Positions 36,301-47,219 of a stretch of 64,000 nt of DNA are shown in pieces. Source of the DNA: Mesostigma viride. Lineage: Eukaryota; Streptophyta; Mesostigmatophyceae; Mesostigmatales; Mesostigmataceae. The stretch covers positions 288,564-352,563 of the forward strand of contig RPFO01000213.1 in assembly GCA_009746045.1 (NCBI GenBank), read 5' to 3'. Numbering within the stretch: the stretch's first letter is position 1; each line of letters begins with the position of its first letter. The notes below the pieces were generated by a model. The model was not told the DNA's origin. It ran no database searches and was given only the letters and a program-made list of their open reading frames with translations. A program made the position numbers and the translations under genes.

Positions 36301-36959
36301 TGAGGGGCATGGTTGCTTGGGTGGCAGGCATTTCCAGGCCAGACCTTATGGTCATAGCCAGGTTGCCTGATGACATGCTGGTGGAGCTAGGGTCTGCCAA
36401 GGTGGCTGATCAGGTCAGGGCTTCATCTGGCATTCTGTTGTCTGCAGTGGATTTATCACAACCCATTTGCATGGAGCTGTATGTGGATAGCTCAATGGAC
36501 AGCAGGCAGGTCTCCAAGGTCAGGGGCAGGGCTGCAGGGCTCTTTGTGCTCAGACAGGAAGGCCTGGGGAGTTTGGTGAGCTGGTTTAGTCGCCTGCACA
36601 AACGGGTGGCTGTCAGCAGTGATGTGGCAGAATGCAGGGCTATTTGTGAAGGCATTCACACAAGCCTTTATCTGAAGGAGTTGCTTCATCAGATGACTTC
36701 TAACACTCCTTGGCCACTTCAGGTTACCACTCTTCTAAAAACAGACTCCATGGGGATGGTGCAGTTTGTGCACAGGCAGATGGCCAGAAGTAGGGACTTG
36801 GATTATCTCCTTCTTAAGGAGTTGTCCTCCTTGGCCAATATTGAGCATATCCCTGGGGTTGACAATCCTGCTGATGCTTTGACCAAGCTAGTGCAGAAGG
36901 CAGCAGTGCAATACAAGGTTCTTCAGTCTCTGATGGACCCATCTCAGCAAGCTGTCTAA
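33333..36959 (+). CDS. pol: Pol polyprotein of copia element 2: integrase, retropepsin-like, RT, RNase H
   Basis: The frame is continuous with gag except for the TGA at 33330; its first ATG is at 33474 (1161 codons). From that ATG, a weak HHCC region lies at about residues 103-140 (last Cys replaced by Ser). The integrase core is at about 160-260, with Asp in QCDIQH and VDMQF and Glu in GAIERAIQ, so DDE looks intact. A retropepsin-like segment is at about 500-570 (VDTNSQVS, ALLGQNFL). RT is at about 690-900 with VIDFKRAFLEGD and SLHGDDL. RNase H is at about 1000-1140 (ELYVDSS, AECRAI, VDNPADALTK). Element 1 shares every one of these features, so the layout is ancestral to both and not a local accident. 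Confidence 0.9.
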   Translation: MSEATPTHLNSPKGEARCSNADFISGQQEGDLQVQCGPRSPGEVQVPMKTSLTADAAVSMSDPMHPRAGHEGGPLILRETNVQPQRGVKASGGMHVVPAGGPGVGHEQGDSGSESEQDGSQHGDAGQPDSTVLTVPGTASSVYQELGARIHNMFGHATSLSNNFAFRMGRAPLLKACQQAASRCKCQLSSNKPRKSHAKALPQSIGDLQCDIQHIRGMQLLVCVDRYTKYKVLEHLPSMKNRYLLAALQNVRAKFPTTRIQVDMQFQHLKGDPTLPELLVTPREAHGQQGAIERAIQEVKKLIISEDWVPLSAPALVRSAWLRNVEQQLNSRVNFYYDGVAVSPMGLYHGLCPPHVLEGWKHAAHVTFAKLREKDRGWKMLEPQVGQKVLAWKEPSLYGKRGSWSPGVVTQVDEASHACLVSMEDEPKHVHRLSWSYVKPNLMNEGSQAQGSQDLQDFQVPGDITDATTTSVAGESVSPGQVAEVLVEQAARSTAGESTVKPKALTKPRGTSLAGLIGALQRAKKQPKVAKLRWHGNLGLDTALEVDTNSQVSIIGTRAAAGYSMSEPSYQFVSDFSGGVHVKVLGEVFIPILGQDTAFCVLEGYQGPALLGQNFLCQDGVVITSSLLTKEGAGQVPLINFRTTHLSRAVTRTVKRVQVCQGQEPLVDDLILPAASHPSSLGIGPHSLAGHSPINYQGLVKLMSSPIMCPQVTLGLIKSGEDWISKKCVEPVNDLPPARRLLKLKFVIKMKEVDGVKVPHVRPVLNEFKGTGECTAEELYTPGMLHDTWRLLLCVFLGLLNKGLDYGSVVIDFKRAFLEGDADVAQEKWEGKTPFYVRVPAVWKRDIHTEFLKILKGLEGLRSSPIIWRETLNRFLKEHCNLKVSPVDPCLFLGQWEGLPVYASLHGDDLHLIAPTSWLKELISIIKSKFPLGREQWQVENEPLLFVGMEATLVKKGGEWRMLLVGGNDYQETLISKLPPTITQALCPMVRGMVAWVAGISRPDLMVIARLPDDMLVELGSAKVADQVRASSGILLSAVDLSQPICMELYVDSSMDSRQVSKVRGRAAGLFVLRQEGLGSLVSWFSRLHKRVAVSSDVAECRAICEGIHTSLYLKELLHQMTSNTPWPLQVTTLLKTDSMGMVQFVHRQMARSRDLDYLLLKELSSLANIEHIPGVDNPADALTKLVQKAAVQYKVLQSLMDPSQQAV

Positions 36960-39682
36960 GCTGGTGCATGGTTATAGGGCATTGGAGAGCAGATTGTGTG
37001 GTAGTGTCAGCATTGTGACTGGCATAATACCTGTATTTTAGTCTGTACTAAGGCTCATGGACCATGGTACACTCACTCTGATTTTAATCAGGATACAGCC
37101 AGGTTTTGGCTGGGGTTCATGCTGTTGACTACACAAGGTTGACAGGTCCATTACAGACCATGTATTCTATTTTAAAAGAAATGTATATTTGTACATACTT
37201 CTCACAATGGTCTGGGAACCTTTATTCTGGGGTTTATAGGGCGGGGTTCGATTCCCTGGTATTATGTTTCTACAAGCTGGCCTGTTCAGGTGTTTGCCTG
37301 TTCAGACTTCCCTAGTTCCCCAGGGCAGGATTTAATTGTTGCCTATGTGTTTCATTTTGTCATTTGTTTGCTGTGGCAGTTTACCATCTGGCAAGTAGAC
37401 GGGCGCCGTAAGACGGGCGCCAATAGACCCCTGTTGAGAGAATGACAGGCAAACTATTGTCTAATCACCAAGAAAATGTCCTCATATGAGGACATTTTTA
37501 AGCATGGATACCATTTGTAATAACTCACACATTTCAACATATCCATGGGTACGGCATGAAACCATGTTCATTTATGATATGTTCAAGAGTTGCAATGCTT
37601 AACATCCATGAAATATGCTCATGGTATAATTGTTTACGATTTATGAATGCAGGGGGGTCGCTACGCGAGTGACCAACAAGCACTCAAGTCAACAATATGC
37701 CCAGAAAGAAGGCAGGGCCAGGTCATGTCTGGTCCTGAAAATGCACCCAAGGTGCCCACAACATGTCTACATTACACCCTCGCTATCCTAGACCCTGCAG
37801 CCTGCAGGGGGGGGCACAAAATGTAACTGGCAGCCAGGGACCATGGTGCAGGCCAAATAGCAGGTGTAAAGCTAGCTCAAAGCTAGCTCAGTCCAAAGAA
37901 TGAAATAAGAAGCAAATTCTTGCCAAGGTTAGGTCTGTGATCGTTATTGGAGGCTTGGCTGCCACCACGGTGCTCGACAATGATGCTGAAGCCTTCAATC
38001 ATATATGAAGCAGATACTGCAAAGAGGCACAAATAGCAATACAAGCACAATTTAAGCATGAAAAGCTCAAGTTTCCAAGCCAGTCTAGCTCACTTGGACA
38101 TGAGGTTAAGCGTTAGAAACATATGGGCAACATCCCAGCAAGCCTTGAAAAAGTTTTCAGCAACAAGGCAGTATATGTGTTAAATCAAACTACCACATTG
38201 CAACTAAGCACAGTGACTTCTACTTGCTGCTGTTTTGACGACGCAAGGCCGTTTACCTTTTCAGTGACACCACGGGAAAAGAAAGCATTACCCAGCAAAC
38301 TTCCTTTAAGTTCCCCGGACATAGGCGTAATCACAACCACGACGTTGGGCATTGAAAAGAACCGGAATCATTAAGTCTGCGGGGGTTATAAGCTACGATA
38401 CTCTTGACACGCTTATTTAGAACGATGCGGTTGCGGATGACATCCGGAACCTTGTTCTTGACGTGCGCCCAGGCCGCCAGCTGCGCGGGACAGCTCAAGA
38501 AATATATATTAAAGGACGGTGACGCCCGGGAAGCACCCAGCCTTGCGGCAAAAGTAAAATATGGCTCGCGCTCGCCGTGGTTTTCGCCAGGCGTGACTGC
38601 GATATCACGACGAAAAAATGGAGACTCTTTGACCCATCTAACTGCCCAGGTCCCTCTGTTGCCCGGGTCGCCCATTAACCCAGAAGCGTACCATAACCCA
38701 TACTCGCGATATCCGCAGCTACTGGGCGGAAAAAGAAATTGTAAAACCGAACTGCATACTGACCTATCATGCCATCTACGTAGCTTCCAGATTTTCTTCA
38801 ACGATGCCAAAATCCGTTCATGAACAATATTTTCGACATATACAAAGCACCTGCACGTCAAAAGCAGCATCTTCGAAATGACTAGATGATGATCTAAAGT
38901 TCTGTCTTCATTCGGGGCAAAATAATGGCCTATAACGTTCAGGCAAGCCTCAGAACTGGAACGACCCCATAGCCGTCACTCGACAAAATGCTCGATTACA
39001 TTGCAACGTTCTTGCTGTAGTAGGTACTTTTCCTCGCCTCATATTTTCCAGGTACGGTCGGCCCCTGTCGACCCCGGGGGCTTGGCGCGCTCAGTACCTA
39101 TCCCAGTTTCGCGCCAAAACCCACCAGGGATCCTCAGGACCAACTTTGGCGCCAAAACCGCCCCCCTGACCCCCCCCGTCTCAAACGAGGACTATGTCCT
39201 CAAATGAGGACATTTGGTTTTTGGACACTATTGTAATACGCCTTACTTTGTCAAGTGGTATTTTAATTGTCATGGATTTATTGTACTTATATTGAATATG
39301 TACTGGGTTTTATGGGATTAGTATCTGGGATTAATGTAACTCACCGCCAGAAGGTCATTGTACTGGAGGCTCTACCGAGGTGATGGGATTAATTCCTGGA
39401 GAAGACCTCATAGAATTAACCTGTATGTATTTAATTTTGTGTGCTTCTAATATCTGGTGGTACTCTGTAATGCCACTTCCATAGGTTTTCTCCATTTCTC
39501 ATGAAATGGTTTTCCCTGTGGCAGATCTGTTTCTTTTCCAGTTCCTTAAAAGAAAGGGCTGGGGGAATGGCATTGGCCATTAAAGACATCTGTTCAAGCT
39601 TCAAGCTGGAGTGAAGGACATTTCAAGCTACTTCAAGGGTCCCTGGCAGGGGATGTGACCCCTAAAGAAAAGAAGGGATTGG
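36960..39682 (+). other. Long 3' non-coding region of copia element 2
   Basis: 2.7 kb between pol and the right LTR, far longer than in element 1. About 38330-38870 is open on both strands: minus strand 179 codons, plus strand 38404-38823, 139 codons. Neither has a motif I recognise. The region could hold a captured host fragment or an antisense ORF as in some long LTR elements; evidence is weak. Confidence 0.5.
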
Positions 39683-40301
39683 AGTTAACGTAAAGGATTT
39701 ACGTTAGATGGATAGAGATTGTTACGCTCTTTCCAACGGCACCTTGAACGCCTCATTTGGTTAAGGAACGTAAAAGTTATGACGTTTCCTAGGCTGTGCC
39801 GACAGTACCCGGCGCGCCACTGTGGGCGCGTACGGACACAGGATGTACAAGTGTCACTTTGATAGTCCGCAGGACGTTGACAGGACTTGTACAGGACTTG
39901 ATGGTCAATTGATAGGTAGGCGCACTGTAGCGCGCCAGGACCTATGAGACAATTGATGCTGACTAGTGTACGGATAGGTCCACAGGACTAGCCGTATGGA
40001 CAATTGATAGATCTGCGCGCCAAAGGCGTGCCAGAGTCTGTGTAATCAATTGATTGACAGTTCAGCTGTGACAGTGCAGCTGAATACTTGGACGCGTCCC
40101 TAGTAAGCTATATGAGTGACTTGGTCACACCGGGACGCTAGTTCTTGCGTGCACGTTCTCTTGGCACTGCGACCCTGTCGTCTGTGCTGCGTGCAGTCTT
40201 GGAAGTGACGTGACTTACGTCTGTGTAATTCCTGATTGTTAATAAAGGCAACTTCCTGCAAGAACCATGGCGGAATTCGTGGCATTCTTACCCTCACAAC
40301 T
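39683..40301 (+). repeat. Right LTR of copia element 2
   Basis: 619 bp, two bases longer than the left LTR and otherwise matching. Followed by the GGGAG duplication. Confidence 0.95.
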
Positions 40302-40689
40302 GGGAGGGAGGGAGGGAGGGAGGGAGGGAGGGAGGGAGGGAGGGAGGGAGGGAGGGAGGGAGGGAGGGAGGGAGGGAGGGAGGGAGGGAGGGAGGGAGGA
40401 GGGAGGGAGGGAGGAGGGAGGGAGGGAGGGAGGGAGGAGGGAGGGAGGGAGGAGGAGGGAGGGAGGGAGGAGGGAGGGAGGGAGGGAGAGGGAGGGAGGG
40501 AGGGAGGGAGGGAGGGAGGGAGGGAGGGAGGGAGGGAGGGAGGGAGGGAGGGAGGGAGGGAGGGAGGGAGGGAGGGAGGGAGGGAGGGAGGAGGGAGGGA
40601 GGGAGGGAGGGAGGAGGGAGGGAGGGAGGGAGGGAGGGAGGGAGGGAGGGGGAGGGAGGGAGGGAGGGAGGGAGGGAGGGAGGGAGGGG
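40302..40689. repeat. (GGGA)n array, right part
   Basis: Continuation of 30252-30697 beyond the inserted element. Open frames of Arg-Glu-Gly-Gly type and their reverse are judged non-genic. Confidence 0.95.
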
Positions 40690-40842
40690 ATCGGTCACTC
40701 ACAGCAGTTTATTCCCACCCCAGCAGGGCCCCTCCCTCACATCCGGCTGCAAAATCTGCTTGATGTTGCTTCTCTCTAGAATAAGCCGCACAGCCCTGAT
40801 GCGAGCAAACGGCTCGCCGTCATACTGCCGCTCACTGATGCT

Positions 40843-41200
40843 TTATACGCGCTTTCCGTAAGATGAAAACATGACGGAAAAGAGAGACTCGGGGAAAGGG
40901 GATACGGTGAAATACTTGTCTGCTACCGGCCGGGGTTTCAACAGCGAAGAAATTCGCACCTGAATGTGCACATACCACTCCGTCACGTCGACAACGGTCT
41001 TGCATCGCAACCGTGTAACAGACGCGGCAGCAAAATTGCTGGCGGCATTGACATGCTCGCCGCAGTTAACGAACGTGCGGAGGTCCGTTTTAGCCCCTGA
41101 CGCCATGGCGTCTTTGATGCTAAGAACGCCTGCAAAAGACACGATATCGGGCACAAAAGCACTTAAAAACGAATTACGGTATGCGACGCCTGGCCCAGCC
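40843..41200 (-). CDS. Hypothetical open frame, unknown
   Basis: About 103 codons from an internal ATG (41154), open further upstream to about 41200. Residue composition is protein-like (VSFAGVLSIKDAMASGAK, EWYVHIQVRISS) and not low complexity. A cttttgcag string lies just inside the upstream end and could be a splice acceptor, so this might be one exon. I recognise no family. It could also be a chance frame or a transposon remnant. Confidence 0.3.
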
Positions 41201-41210
41201 TAGAAATTGG

Positions 41211-41679
41211 ATAAAAGATCGCGCCAGCTCGGTTAAAGCAAACTGAGCCGGTAATGAAAAAAGTGCTTCGGTCAAGGCCTTAAAAACTAAAAATTAAATG
41301 CGTCGATTAGTGTCAAAAACCAGATGTTAGGGCGACTTTCATCGGGAAATTTTTTTGCTGCAGGTAGGTGGGGTCGAGAGAAAATCGGCGACAAAACAGG
41401 CACCCACCTGTGAATGACGCCAAAATGCCGAAGGACTCCGCAGAATTCGTGGCGAAAAAAAATAACGGCAAGTATTATATGACCCTAGGAGCATACACTA
41501 AAATTTCCAGCCTCGATACTGCCTTTTTATTCGCTCACGATAGCCTGCCAGGCCGCCATGCCTGTCGGTGGAAATTCGGTCACCGTCGTGCACGCATACA
41601 CCAAAATTCTCATTTCGCGCCACCTTTCGGGTCCTCCTTACGAGGCTGCATTTTGGCGGGGCTCGGACCGTTGTGTTCA
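41211..41679. other. No gene recognised
   Basis: AT-rich, short open frames only. Confidence 0.5.
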
Positions 41680-42440
41680 CTATGCGGCTATGGCGGCCTA
41701 TGCCTGGAAAGCATTAGCCAGTGTGAGATCTGAGGGTCCCGGCCAGCAGAACCCGGAAAGGTCGTGATCAAGCCAGGTACGGCAACGTGTTTGCATGTCG
41801 TTTGCACGGGAATCTGTCGTTTATACATCGATTTTACATGAGTGTATCAGTGCCTCTTGCAGCAGGTTTCCATGCCTGCTGTAGGAGTGCTATTAGCCCC
41901 AAATCTGCTCAGTTTGTGGTGTTTCTTTGGAGGATGCCATTCCGTTAGTGCTGGTTTAGCACTTCTTTGTTTCCCAGCACTTTTTACAGTCCTATGTGGC
42001 TGTATACAATGCATAAGTGTGTGGCATTTCATGGATGGCTGCTTACGCGCGCGTAACCCACACACGTAAGTGAGCGCATTATAGTATAGGTCAGACAGAT
42101 GGGCTATCCGTGCGGTCTGACCCAAGGAAAGCATGGTGGCACTATATCCAATGAAATTGTCCAATGTTGATGTTGAGGTTCCTGACCCTCCCAGTAGATG
42201 TTATTATCTAAGGGGATTTTGCTTACCTGAAAATGATCATCTTTTGTCCAACTTTGGCAGTAAATATCTTGCAAAGCACTGAATGGACTCGGGATATTAT
42301 TGCATATTCTGAAAGCCCTTCAAGTGTAAATACTCCTAGCACCTTGGTTGGGGGTATTTGTAGTTGTGGCCTATGAGGTATGATTTTTTCCATTTTCAGG
42401 GGTCTAAAAATGCCAAAAACCCATTCCCGGACTATGGGTT
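41680..42440. repeat. Dispersed repeat Y, copy 2
   Basis: Diverged direct copy of 10100-10860; see that entry for shared landmarks. Non-coding. Confidence 0.75.
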
Positions 42441-42609
42441 AATTGTAAAGGCATAAAGTGACTCACGTCTACTTTCCGAGGGGGCAACGCCCGCGGACTA
42501 GGATTTATCATGGATTCTGGTTCTGGTCGATAAAAGCTACATGTCAATATCCGGATGCAGAACGCCAGGATATTTGTATGAGTATTCCGTTCCAGGGATA
42601 CGAGTTCTG

Positions 42610-42693
42610 ATTAGTACAGCCGACCATCGTCCACGACATTCAGTCATGGATCAGGTGTAGGTCTTTCGCAGCCGGCAGTGCGCCGGATGTAAA
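42610..42693 (+). repeat. Diverged LTR-end fragment
   Basis: The stretch gatcaggtgtaggtctttcg to ggatgtaaaa is an imperfect reverse complement of the left edge of the 695-bp repeats at 45369 and 51665. It is therefore the 3' end of an older solo LTR of that family, in plus orientation. Confidence 0.65.
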
Positions 42694-42864
42694 ACAAGGC
42701 TCACACACCAGCCCCTGCATGTGGGCAAGCCACCTCCCCCCAAGAGGAGGAGGCGTTTTGATGAGTAGTGTAGTTAGGATTTTCTAGACTAGATAGCTTA
42801 GAGTTAGGTTAGTTCGATTACGCGGCTAAGTTCCTCCACTCCACCCATCCATCAAGGATTCGAA

Positions 42865-42951
42865 TATGTGCTACATGATCTCCCAACGGAGACATTAATT
42901 AATTAATTAATTAGGAACATAACTCCGTTGGGAGTATATGTATAGCACATA
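42865..42951. repeat. 87-bp hairpin with TTAA-rich loop
   Basis: Arms ctcccaacggag (42880-42891) and its complement (42923-42934) are extended by tatgtgcta (42865-42873) and tagcacata (42943-42951). The loop is a run of attaatta. This could be a tiny foldback or MITE remnant. Confidence 0.85.
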
Positions 42952-43321
42952 GCCCTGAGAAGGGGCATATGAGCCTATAATACATTCTAAGCTACTTCCT
43001 GCAAGGGTGGGAATGTAAACAACACTTGCTCTAGGTGCACCAGGGCACCCGCACCCTCATGGTCTATCACGCTATGCCCGGGTAAGGGGGGAGCATGCCT
43101 GTGAGGGGGAAGATCATCATGGTTATACAAGAGCTATGGCATGGCTTCTCAGCAGAGAGTGACTCCCTGCATGGGCACAGCATTACTAAATAAGGCTAGG
43201 CATCGTCTGGAGTGTGGCACATCATAGGCACACATGTACATGACTAAAAAGGCTAGGCCTCAGCTGGTATAGTGCCTGTAGTAGGCGGGCATGTACAAGG
43301 CCACTGTCTAACTATTCTACA

Positions 43322-44724
43322 CTACTGCTGTATTCCCCTAGGCTGGGGCTGGAGTTGCTGGGGCCGCGGTGGTCGAGGGGTCGCTTGCCAGGGCTTGTGG
43401 CCGACGTAGATGGCCGCCCCCTTCCAGTACACCGGCTGGCCCGCCTTGGTCTGCCGGAGCTGGAGGTAGGTCGGCCATAGCTCCCGTCGCCGTTGTTGCT
43501 GTGCCAGGGTCAAGTCGTCGTCAAGGGTGAAGAGAGTCTTCTCGAGCCGCTTGCGGCGTCTGAGAAAAGAAATCTTGTCCGCCGGGGTCTTAAAGGTGAG
43601 AAGGAGCGGGGGCGGCCCGGCCTTACCCCGCGCGCGGGGAAGGCGGTGGGCGGCCAGCTCGATCTCACCAGTAAGGCCCATGCGATCAAGGATTTCTCTC
43701 TCAAAAGCACGCGCAAGCTTCTCGGAATTCTCACCTTCCTCCATCTTGAGATTCTTGACAATGACGTTGAGGCTGCGCTTGGCGAGCTCGGCCTCCTCGC
43801 GGAGGTCAAGCGTCTGCCGCTGGAGCTGGGCTGCGACGGCGGAGGTGGTGTCCAGAGGTGGTATGTTGCTTAAGCATGTCCGCCCAGGTCGTGATGGGAG
43901 GAGCATCGCCGGCCAGGCCAGCCGGGGCTGGCTTGGCGGCAATGTCCTTCACTGCCTGGGCGGTGAGGCCTGCTGTGTTCTGCAAGACCTCGATAGCGAT
44001 TGCATTGTCCTTGAGGCGCTGGTCGATGTCGCGGAGCTGGGCGGTGATGGAGTCGGTGGAGGCGGAGGGGGGGGGGGGGGTGGAGGCGAGGAGGGTGGCG
44101 GTGGCGGTGGGGATGGTGGGAAGCTCAGCAGCCAGGCTGCGTGCCGCCAAGTGCCGCCACATCTGCGGCAAGAGGGGTCACGTGCTGCTCGAAAGCTTCC
44201 TTGAGGAGGGTGCGGATGGAGGCTTCGGAGGGGAAGGGGGGCGGTTTGGGAGCCCAGATCTCGGATTCGGAGCGTCCAACAAGGGAGCAGAGGGCGAAGC
44301 GTTGAAGCTTGGGGCGACTCATGCGGTGAAGGACTGGGAGAGCCGCGGCGGGGTCGACAAGCTGGCCATTACCAGGCCAGCGGCCGCGGTTGTGGGACGT
44401 GAGGTACACGCACAGGGTTAGAAGCGAGGCGTGATTGCCGGAAAACACGTCGTCCATGAAGGCTCCTGGGCCTTTGAGCCAGTAGCTGTAGGCGTTGACG
44501 TCAAAGGAGGTCTCTTCCCAGGGCGGCTCAGCAGAGCGACTGCGCTTGGGGTCAGGCGAGGCAGATGGCGAGGCAAGCCCGGGAGGCTGGGCGAGCACCA
44601 GTGCACGACTAGTGTCACCGTTGCCATCTGGGCCGGTGGGCGAAGCTGCAGCCGAAGCTGCAGACGTATTATCATTGCCGAGCGCAGCCGCCAGGCTGCG
44701 TTGCGTCGAGAGGCGTTTGCTCAT
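43322..44724 (-). pseudogene. LINE (L1-like) ORF1 with two frameshifts
   Basis: Read on the minus strand from the ATG at 44724: an N-terminal Ala/Ser-rich part and a helical domain (to about 44130). After a frame change come a heptad-like region and a Pro/Ala linker (44171-43806). After a second change, a C-terminal domain (about 43870-43322) has LNVIVKNLKMEEGE, RLPRARGKAGPPPLLLTF and LFTLDDDLTLAQQQRRR. That last part resembles the RRM plus C-terminal domain of L1-type ORF1 proteins, which bind element RNA. No ORF2 follows before 42700, so the copy is 3'-incomplete or non-autonomous. The 5' untranslated part (44725-44860) matches 54815-54950. Confidence 0.75.
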
Positions 44725-45368
44725 CGTATATTGCGTAATGGCTTCGGAAAATTACATCAGCATGTGCGTCGTAGAAAGACGCATCGATTGTGATATTCAC
44801 GGCTAAATTCGGTGCTCAAACGTGAAAGTTATGAGCTCCGCCGTCAGCCATGGCTACCTCGTGGCTCGTCAAATGGTCATGCTTATTAAGGAGACATGTT
44901 ATAATATAATTTAATTTAATATATTGCATCACTGTTGACCAAGGGAAAATGCCAACGCGGAAAGAAACAAATTACTCCATCAGCAGACAACAGGGGTGCA
45001 ATTAAAGGGCTAGCGCAGTATGTGTCATCTCGCGATTTTCCACGCAGAGATCCGACCATAAACAGGTGTTGGCTACTAAGTATAAATGCATGACTAAAAG
45101 TACACCTGCATAGACTGCGCAGGAGTTACAAAGGCTGTTCCTTACAGTGCGAAAAGAGAAGCTGTACCAATGAGAAGGAACACCGTAAAGCCAACCTAGA
45201 AGTAGGCTGCAGGGTCAACCCAACAGCAGCACATGCATACAATGAAGGGCCGCACGTGTAAAAACGTAACCCTGGAATTTTTGTCCTCAACATGAAGTGC
45301 TTTCTCTGCTAATCCATTAAAATATCAAGTTGCCTTGCTGTGGCTCATTGTGAGGTTTCTAAACAAAA

Positions 45369-46062
45369 TTTTACATCCCGGCTGACTGCCGGCTGCGAAA
45401 GATCTACACCTGATTCATAATAGACCATTATGAACAGTGGTCGCTATATTAATCTACGCAATCCACACCATGACTAGTATGGACGATAACTAATCTAACA
45501 TAATTAACCTGGCGCAGTTGACCCTGGCCGGTTCAAGCCCGAGGTGTTGCAACCTCGTGGGAAGCTGGGCGAAATGCCTCCCGAGGTACATGTAGCATTT
45601 ACGACAGGAATTCAGGACCATGCATTTCCTAAACCCGCGGGCGTGACCCAGCCGGAAAGAGAAAGAGATTAACTCAATTCATTTCATTCATTCCGGGGGT
45701 GACAATGGTGAACGTTCCCACACACTATTAACCTTGGCGGCTCACAGCGTTGCCAAGCAGTGCCAAGCAGCACTGCTTGGACGCATGGTCAACCGAGATC
45801 TCTAGGGCGCTACGGTTCACACGAATTGACCGTACGACCCAAAACGAATTATACTAGGTCCACGCACATTGACATGCTGCGCACCTACAGATAAACCAAA
45901 GTACCGAAAGTACTACAAAACCACTGAATAGCAAGTACAACGCCGTATGAACCGGCTGTACAAATAGTCCTAAATAGTCGAACACTAAGACTTCGCCTAT
46001 TTCACATTGTTGCGCCGAACTGTCCACTAAAGGAACCTAATTAAATAGGCTTGGACGCAACA
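45369..46062 (-). repeat. 3' LTR of the minus-strand LTR element
   Basis: 694 bp; near-identical to 51665-52358. Confidence 0.88.
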
Positions 46063-46718
46063 CTCCTCCCCCCTCTCTGGGGAGAGGTCGGCTACCCCGC
46101 TAGCCCAACGACAACCACGCCCAGAACATGCTAGACTCCGTATACGCATGGTGCAACCCATGAGTGACCTATGGTCCCGATGGGGCAGGGACCAGCTTGC
46201 ACGACTAAGCTGGTCCATCGGGCAAGCCCAACTCAGATCCCGTCCATTGGCCGCGCGGCACGCAGAAGAAGGATGCATGCCCAAAGGACAGAAGCGAGGG
46301 GCCAAGACACAGGGCAGTGAGCCAAGGTCTCCACGATCACCACAAGTTTAGCCACGGACATACGTGAATCGTAACACATCCAAAGTGAGGATAGTCAATA
46401 CAGGCATCGACACGACCACCACTGTAACTGCACGAGGTGATACATCACACGCAGGTGGCTCAACCTCCAAATTCTCATCACAAGAGCCAATAAAGGCCAT
46501 GCTACAATAAAGTAGCCAAAAGTCGCCAAAGATCACCAGTGTCGCCAAATGTCACCGAATGTCGCCAAATGTCACCAAATGTCACCAACTCAACGACGTC
46601 CCAAATAGAACAGTCTACCAATGGCAAGCAAGGTGCCAAAAGCTCCAACCCGATAAGACAATGTGGTGAAGAACACAATGTAAACTGTCATGTGACCATG
46701 ACCAATCGCACGCCCGTA

Positions 46719-47219
46719 CTATCGCCACACGCGGCAATAGGGAGGTCCACCCAGACCCCTGAGGGGGAACCTGGACAGGAGCCAAAGGTCGGTGTGAGGA
46801 GCTGGAAAGCCCCGCCACGTGGGGACCTGACGGCCCGGTGCGACCCCTGAATACCACCCGCAACGGTCACAGTACCCACCGGTAACGTCGCGCTGGTGAC
46901 TGCCCCGCCCGGCCCTTAAGGCGCGACCTGATTGGGTCCTGCACTGGAATGTGTAGAAGCCCCAGGTCCCGCCGCCGCTTGGGGAGTCAACATCCGCTCC
47001 ATCACCTTCTGGAGTACCGCTTCCATCGTGGTGGACAACCGCGCCTAAAAAAAAAAACTCTGCCTGTGCAACCATCTGTTTCTCCAAACCTAAACGCAGC
47101 GCCTGCAGCTGGGAGAAAACCCGCTGCTCGACCTCCACCGCGGACTGCGAAGAGAGGTCGGACGCCTTGTTAATGCCGGAAACCATGTTGTCCAACAAAT
47201 GACTCGCCGATGCGTCCAT
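46719..47219 (-). CDS. Possible gag-like remnant in the LARD-like element
   Basis: 166 codons from ATG 47219. The first 60 residues are heptad-rich and predicted coiled coil by eye; the remainder is Gly/Pro-rich and probably out of the original frame. No zinc knuckle or protease motif. Could be a chance frame. Confidence 0.3.
   Translation of the reverse strand: MDASASHLLDNMVSGINKASDLSSQSAVEVEQRVFSQLQALRLGLEKQMVAQAEFFFLGAVVHHDGSGTPEGDGADVDSPSGGGTWGFYTFQCRTQSGRALRAGRGSHQRDVTGGYCDRCGWYSGVAPGRQVPTWRGFPAPHTDLWLLSRFPLRGLGGPPYCRVWR

Larger units (their letters stand above)
30698..40301 (+). mobile_element. Copia-like LTR retrotransposon, element 2
   Basis: LTRs of 617 bp (30698-31314) and 619 bp (39683-40301) differ by one 2-base indel (gtgtttcc against gtgtaattcc) as far as I can see. 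They begin AGTTA and end CAACT, like element 1. The flanks carry the duplication GGGAG (30693-30697 and 40302-40306). A purine-rich tract (aaagaaaagaagggattgg) precedes the right LTR. The element encodes an extra ORF upstream of gag, then gag, then pol with the same unusual domain order as element 1. It has a long 3' non-coding region of 2.7 kb. One frameshift is seen in the extra ORF and one in gag. The target is a GGGA array. Confidence 0.95.
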
